From: Gryganskiella cystojenkinii | Taxonomy: Eukaryota; Mortierellomycota; Mortierellomycetes; Mortierellales; Mortierellaceae | Length of the DNA stretch: 10,088 nt | Assembly (NCBI GenBank): GCA_015852425.1 | Contig: JAAAIG010001138.1 | Span: 1 to 10,088, forward strand | Reading direction: 5' to 3' | Part shown: positions 6,834 to 10,088 of the stretch, piece by piece | How positions within the stretch are numbered: position 1 is the first letter of the stretch | How the letters are laid out: each line of letters starts with the position of its first letter | The notes under the pieces: model-generated | Seen by the model: only the letters and a program-made list of their open reading frames with translations | Told to the model about the DNA's origin: nothing | Database searches by the model: none | Translations under genes and position numbers: made by a program

Positions 6834-8183
6834 TCAAACCTTGCCAGCAAAATCCTCTCCGTCAGCCATCCATGGAGTCCAGAGCTCCTTGGAGCAGGTT
6901 GTACTGCCGTTAATACCAGTATGATAGTAAACAGATGCCAGCTGTCATCGGTGGCTGGGGGTATGCAAGAGTGGAGGGACGAAAGACGGCATGTGCTCTT
7001 GAACTGTCCAAGACCGACACCGATCACGACTGGATTCTTTGGGTCCCGGGGTTGACCAATGCTTCCGCCCACTTTGCTCAACAATTTGCGGCAACGGCTT
7101 GGTACTCTGATTGCTTGGCTCTCTTGATCCCAGCCATGCCTTTTGAATCTGCAGTTGGCTCCGCTGTAGAACTCCAAGAGTCATTTTCCTGCTGACTCCT
7201 TTGGCTTCTCCTCTGGTTCATTTCTGGCTTCGAGTTCGGGGTTTTCTTGATTGGCGTTGGCTCTAGTACCTCGCAGAAGTTGTTGATGCTCGCTCCAGGA
7301 CCTCGAAGAGGTGGGAGACGGGACTTTATTTCTGCGATTGACTCTGATTGAACCTCTGACTTCAGTTGCTTCTCTTCCTCGAGCCATCATCTGTAACGGA
7401 ACTCAGGTTGCATGACAGCCTTCTGGTTCACCGTGAGGTTGTACTGTCCGCTTGGATCCTCCGGCAAAAGAGATGCGCCCACCACGAACGCCAGACCGGC
7501 ATCAAGTGTCAGGATCTTGATAATGCAGGGGTCGGTTTCGAGCTACAACTCGCCCATGCCATCCTTGGTCCGGAAGAGGTGTCGAATTTCTTGGAGATAA
7601 TAGTCTGTGCCGCCGACGGTCGAGGTGATCCATGGTGGTAATCGATCAGCTGACAGTCTCCTTGAAGGCCAACAGGTACAATCCAAAACCGTTTGTCAGC
7701 ACCGTGCTTCTTGAGATGTATCCGTCCTTGTGATAGTCCCCTGGTAAGAACTCCGGTTCCTCCAACGTTTGCAGGTGCCTATTGAGTTTACGGAAGGACC
7801 ACAACTTGATATTGCCACGACGACCTGCTTTCCATTTCCGGCGGCCCTTCAAGCCTCTGGATCAATGTCAGCGATAAACTGCATGATCAAGAGGTCTGCC
7901 TCTTTCTCGCTTACCCATCTCTGGAACTCATCGCTAGTAGGATGGAATCCTTCTTTAGTCGCAAGTTCCACAAGCTTCTCCTTGAGTGTTCCTCCACTCT
8001 TGAAGAAAACCCCAGTCAACTCTCTCTCTCGATGAAACCAACGTAGGGTTGCTTCGACGACGTCATGGGTACGATCTCTCGGGGGTTTGGTGCCATGGCG
8101 TTCAATATGACGTGGTCTCGATGGTGTGAGATCGCCCCGAATCTGGATTTCCGTGCCAGCTGTCCCTTGTAAATCTTCTTGAG
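6834..8183 (-). pseudogene. Fanzor-like (eukaryotic TnpB homologue) nuclease region, decayed
   Basis: Fanzors are eukaryotic relatives of transposon TnpB: RNA-guided DNA nucleases with a split RuvC domain and a zinc ribbon. Reading right to left there are several pieces. A lead-in (8183-8019) contains MTSSKQPYVGFIERE. A helical piece (8022-7849) contains EFQRWVSEKEADLLIMQF. Next comes 7852-7646 with IKLWSFRKLNRHL and LTNGFGLYLLAFKE. Then 7655-7270 holds the GGTDYYLQEI segment, a RuvC-I-like ILTLDAGLAFVVGAS (Asp codon 7503-7501), NLTVNQKAVMQPEFRYR and LPPLRGPGASIN. Finally 7172-6968 holds FYSGANCRFKRHGWD, VGGSIG, VVIGVGLGQF and SSLHS, and a distant PWMADG lies at 6878-6861. The zinc ribbon, the expected RuvC-II glutamate region and RuvC-III are missing between SSLHS and PWMADG. 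Lesions include frameshifts near 8025, 7850, 7652 and 7150-7260, and stops at 7545-7543 (TAG) and 7389-7387 (TGA). It is dead in this copy. The family name rests on motif recall, strengthened by the order of motifs. Confidence 0.68.
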
Positions 8184-8241
8184 CTAAAAATCAAAAACGG
8201 GCATAAGAATTGCCATGTTCGTTTTTGGGAAATCAGCGTAC
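8184..8241 (-). other. Predicted intron in the decayed nuclease gene
   Basis: On the minus strand a GTACGC donor at 8241 and a TTTTTAG acceptor ending at 8184 bound 58 bases, a normal length for fungal introns. It separates the low-complexity linker exon from the frame that starts LKKIYKGQLARK. The frames on the two sides do not join without an additional indel, so the boundaries are tentative. Confidence 0.35.
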
Positions 8242-8469
8242 GTGTCCGAGGCAAAGGAGGGTGACCAATTTGATCTTGAGGAGAGGAGTGACCTTGGGTG
8301 GTCGTGGCAAACCGCTGTAATTGTTGTGATCGCGCTTCTGGGGTAGATTGGTCTAGAGTAACAGTCTGAACGGCTCTCTGAGAAGCCTTGATGAATGCTG
8401 GCGATTCGACAGTCATGAAGAGCTTCGGGGTCCGAGATGATCTGAGATGCACAATCTGTCCCTGTGGTC
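8242..8469 (-). pseudogene. Linker exon of the decayed nuclease gene
   Basis: Between the two predicted introns one frame reads coding-like sequence that includes PKLFMTVESPAF and a Ser/Thr/Gln/Pro-rich tract (TLDQSTPEARSQQLQRF). Its composition suggests a disordered linker between the flap-nuclease-like and Fanzor-like halves. A second open frame overlaps the same bases (SRSNWSPSFASD). I prefer the first because the FMTVESP segment resembles what I recall at this place in related proteins. That choice is weakly supported. Confidence 0.35.
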
Positions 8470-8572
8470 CTAGTAATGTCGCAAAAAAAAAAATAAGAAT
8501 GTTTATTTGGAGTAGTTGTTTTGATGCATATAAGAGAGCGACATGCATAGGCAACCAGAAAAAAGATAGTAC
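8470..8572 (-). other. Predicted intron with strong polypyrimidine tract
   Basis: The minus strand has a GTACTATC donor at 8572, an internal CAACTACTCC that could serve as a branch site, a long T run and an ACTAG acceptor ending at 8470 (103 bases). The upstream exon (FKELCFLFDQEKSSAGEE) ends cleanly at the donor in phase 0. The preferred downstream frame is offset from that phase, so either a further indel or a slightly different boundary is needed. Confidence 0.45.
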
Positions 8573-9462
8573 CTCCTCTCCGGCTGACGACTTTTCTTGA
8601 TCGAATAGAAAACAAAGCTCCTTGAACCTCGAACGGAGATCAGTGAAGGGAGGCTGGCTTTAGAGGCCTATTGGAATCAATAAGTGTCAGCTTCTTGTGT
8701 ACAAAGACCTGCAAGGAGACATCGACAGTCCGTCGTAGGAAGAGGACTTAAACAAACAACAAATCAACCAATCTGATCCGTGATGTAAGGTCATGTGAGT
8801 TGTGTGCTTCTGGGTTGAGCCTACCTTGTGCATCCAGGTTCTTAAGTTTGCCGCTGAGCCAAGAGAATATATGATTTTGTTGAGTCGTTCGGTGACACCA
8901 CAGCAAGGGCCGTGAGGTGATCCCGAGTCAACGCAAGGTACCGACAGACATCCGCGAGCTTGTACGCGAGGACCAAGTATTTAGACATCGTGCGGCTGAC
9001 AATCCACAGCGATCTTGACATCAGCCTCGGTCTCGCAAATCCGTATTGTCTAACCAGCATGGCTCATGTACGCGATGAAGAATTAGCGGTCTTGTGGCGA
9101 CCAGAAATGGCGCTTCCTTGGTTTGATGTTGTTTTCAACGATTGCTTCGAGGTTGTCGAAGCTCTCAGCGCATTTCTTGGTTGCTTTTCGAAACGATGCT
9201 TAGCCGTTTCCTGCTTCTCCATGCCCGTCCACCATTAATGTACAGGAACAGGTTTGATTTTGAGCCAAAAACTCAACAAGTGCTTCTCCAGGATGGTATG
9301 GGCCTTCTCGGGAGTATGACGGGAAGAGGCGTTCCTGATTACGGCATAAAACGAGAAAACATAGACGAGACCTTTCCGACTTCCCATGGCCAACAACATC
9401 GCCGACACATGGATGGCCTAAGGAGGATAGCCTTTCCGACGTAGAAACGCGAACCAATCTTT
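8573..9462 (-). pseudogene. FEN1/XPG-like flap nuclease region, decayed
   Basis: Flap endonucleases have an N-terminal and an internal nuclease region with clustered acidic residues. The N-terminal remnant (9462-9235) reads KDWFAFLRRKGYPP, a TAG at 9420-9418, then SRKGLVYVFSFYAVIRN and RHTPEKAHTILEKHLL. In relatives the position in VYVFSF is, as I recall, a catalytic Asp (VHVD-type). A helical linker follows (about 9199-9090, with NLEAIVENNIKPRKRHF). The internal region keeps CETEADVKIAVDC (about 9037-8999), the acidic motif of the I domain, then stops at 8983-8981. The next segment, where SGDSD is expected, is missing. Sequence resumes at 8982-8852 with KYLVLAYKLADVC and LTALAVVSPND. Later pieces are LKNLDAQ (about 8845-8825), VFVHKKLTLIDSNRPLK (8708-8658) and LRSRFKELCFLFDQEK (8638-8591). 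A GTAGGC-to-TTGCAG interval between them (about 8824-8709) could be an intron. Only the co-linear order supports one gene with the Fanzor-like half; two adjacent genes remain possible. Confidence 0.62.
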
Positions 9463-9861
9463 GAGTCACATTGTCGGTTACATGTGTGGCGAGAGAGTAC
9501 ATAGGTTCTTTGGAGAGAGGTGGAAGGAGAGAAAAGAGATTGATAACGTCGAGTGTTTGTGCGATGGTAGGACGGAGGAGAGGAGAGAGCTAGCTAGCGA
9601 GGATATGAGCTGATGCACATCTACCCACAGTCACTGCAGACTACGCCACTTTGATTGGTTGCTTCTCGAACAAAGTATTCAAGGGTCTCACTCTCAACAC
9701 CTCCCCCAGAGTTCCTGGGTTGTTCACATAACATCTCTCTCTCTCTCTCTCTCCCTCCCTCCTCTAACCCCACCTTCGGTACCACATGCATCTGCATGTA
9801 CAGTGCTTCTACGCTAGCCACTGCGTGAGTGCTGTTACCAGGGTGTTAAGTGGTTAACGGT
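9463..9861. other. CT-rich flank between decayed nuclease gene and LRR gene
   Basis: On the minus strand 9600-9490 is rich in C and T, as expected for the former promoter or leader of the decayed nuclease gene. No start codon that reads into its N-terminal region in frame is left. A minus-strand open frame at 9621-9821 is mostly made by the microsatellite and is not called. Confidence 0.45.
9734..9753. repeat. TC dinucleotide microsatellite
   Basis: Ten TC units run uninterrupted from 9734 to 9753 and pass into CCTCCCTCC. Such tracts are unstable in copy number and would serve as a strain marker. Confidence 0.9.
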
Positions 9862-10088
9862 TTAATAGAATTCTACATGACATTTTGTGACCAGGAACAC
9901 CTGAACTAGCAACTTAGCCACGCTGTCTCCAATCCGACGATTATCGTACAAGGTCAAAGTGGTCAGACCCAAGTTGGCCTTGAGTGCCTCAGCCAGTGCC
10001 TGAGCTCCACTGTCTCCAATAAAGTTTCTAAATAAGTCCAAAGTGGTAAGAGTCGAGTTGGTCTTGAGCACCTGGGACAGCGCCTGAG
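9862..10088 (-). CDS. F-box/LRR paralogue, 3' end only
   Basis: The minus-strand frame is open from the window edge to a TAA at 9864-9862. It covers the end of one LRR (QALSQVLKTNS), one full 28-residue LRR (TLTTLDLFRNFIGDSGAQ) and the cap, which ends CHVEFY, against CDIEIY in the intact paralogue at 2327-4105. The last repeats are very close to that gene (LDLFRN-x-IGD-x-GAQALAEALK), so the two are recent paralogues in the same orientation. No lesion is visible in this fragment, but most of the gene is outside the window, so whether it is functional cannot be judged. The expected role is the same protein-binding LRR arc. Confidence 0.85.
   Translation of the reverse strand, partial: QALSQVLKTNSTLTTLDLFRNFIGDSGAQALAEALKANLGLTTLTLYDNRRIGDSVAKLLVQVFLVTKCHVEFY

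Noticed and set aside
6935..7195. Plus-strand open frames across the Fanzor-like region (also 7366-7641 and 7769-8035)
   Set aside because: They lie antisense to a motif-bearing minus-strand frame and have no domain of their own.
7863..7920. Possible 58-base intron on the minus strand (GTAAGC to CCAG)
   Set aside because: The interval translates to a convincing coding stretch (VSEKEADLLIMQFIADID), and removing it brings an early stop.
8960..9238. Plus-strand open frame of 92 codons
   Set aside because: It is antisense to the XPG-like remnant that carries CETEAD and LTALAVVSPND.
9621..9821. Minus-strand open frame of 66 codons
   Set aside because: A third of it is the translated TC microsatellite (Glu/Arg repeats).

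Overview
The window looks like a gene-poor, repeat-rich stretch of a fungal genome. The best guess is Mortierellomycotina (Mortierella and relatives). The reasons are an F-box-like N-terminus joined to 28-residue ribonuclease-inhibitor-type leucine-rich repeats (LRRs), a Crinkler-type N-terminal remnant, short GT-AG introns, CT-rich leaders before genes and microsatellites. The species call is an inference from protein families; no rRNA or tRNA was seen.

Layout. (1) Positions 1-911, plus strand: the 3' part of an F-box/LRR gene that enters from the left and is broken by a 25-base deletion. (2) 912-2326: no supportable gene, only small hairpins and a divergent direct repeat. (3) 2327-4105, minus strand: the one intact gene, an F-box/LRR protein of about 592 residues, with a pyrimidine-rich leader running to about 4262. 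(4) 4263-4844: nothing convincing. (5) 4845-5609, plus strand: decayed coding sequence ending in a recognisable Crinkler N-terminal domain remnant. (6) 5733-6707, minus strand: decayed, apparently spliced coding sequence of unknown family. (7) 6834-9462, minus strand: a long decayed gene. Its first half resembles a FEN1/XPG-type flap nuclease. Its second half resembles Fanzor, the eukaryotic TnpB-like RuvC nuclease. (8) 9463-9861: CT-rich sequence with a TC microsatellite. (9) 9862-10088, minus strand: the 3' end of a third F-box/LRR paralogue, which continues out of the window.

How the parts relate. Three LRR paralogues frame a zone of dead genes. They share near-identical sequence, including a perfect 55-base inverted match between the left and middle copies. 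Together with internal repeat-block duplication and deletion inside the array, this points to ongoing recombination or gene conversion. The most notable content is the co-linear flap-nuclease/Fanzor relic. No copy here can be active, since it carries several frameshifts, nonsense codons and deletions of catalytic segments. Its arrangement suggests that intact relatives elsewhere in this lineage join two nuclease modules in one protein. All family assignments come from reading translated motifs by eye and from recall of families; none was checked by a database search.
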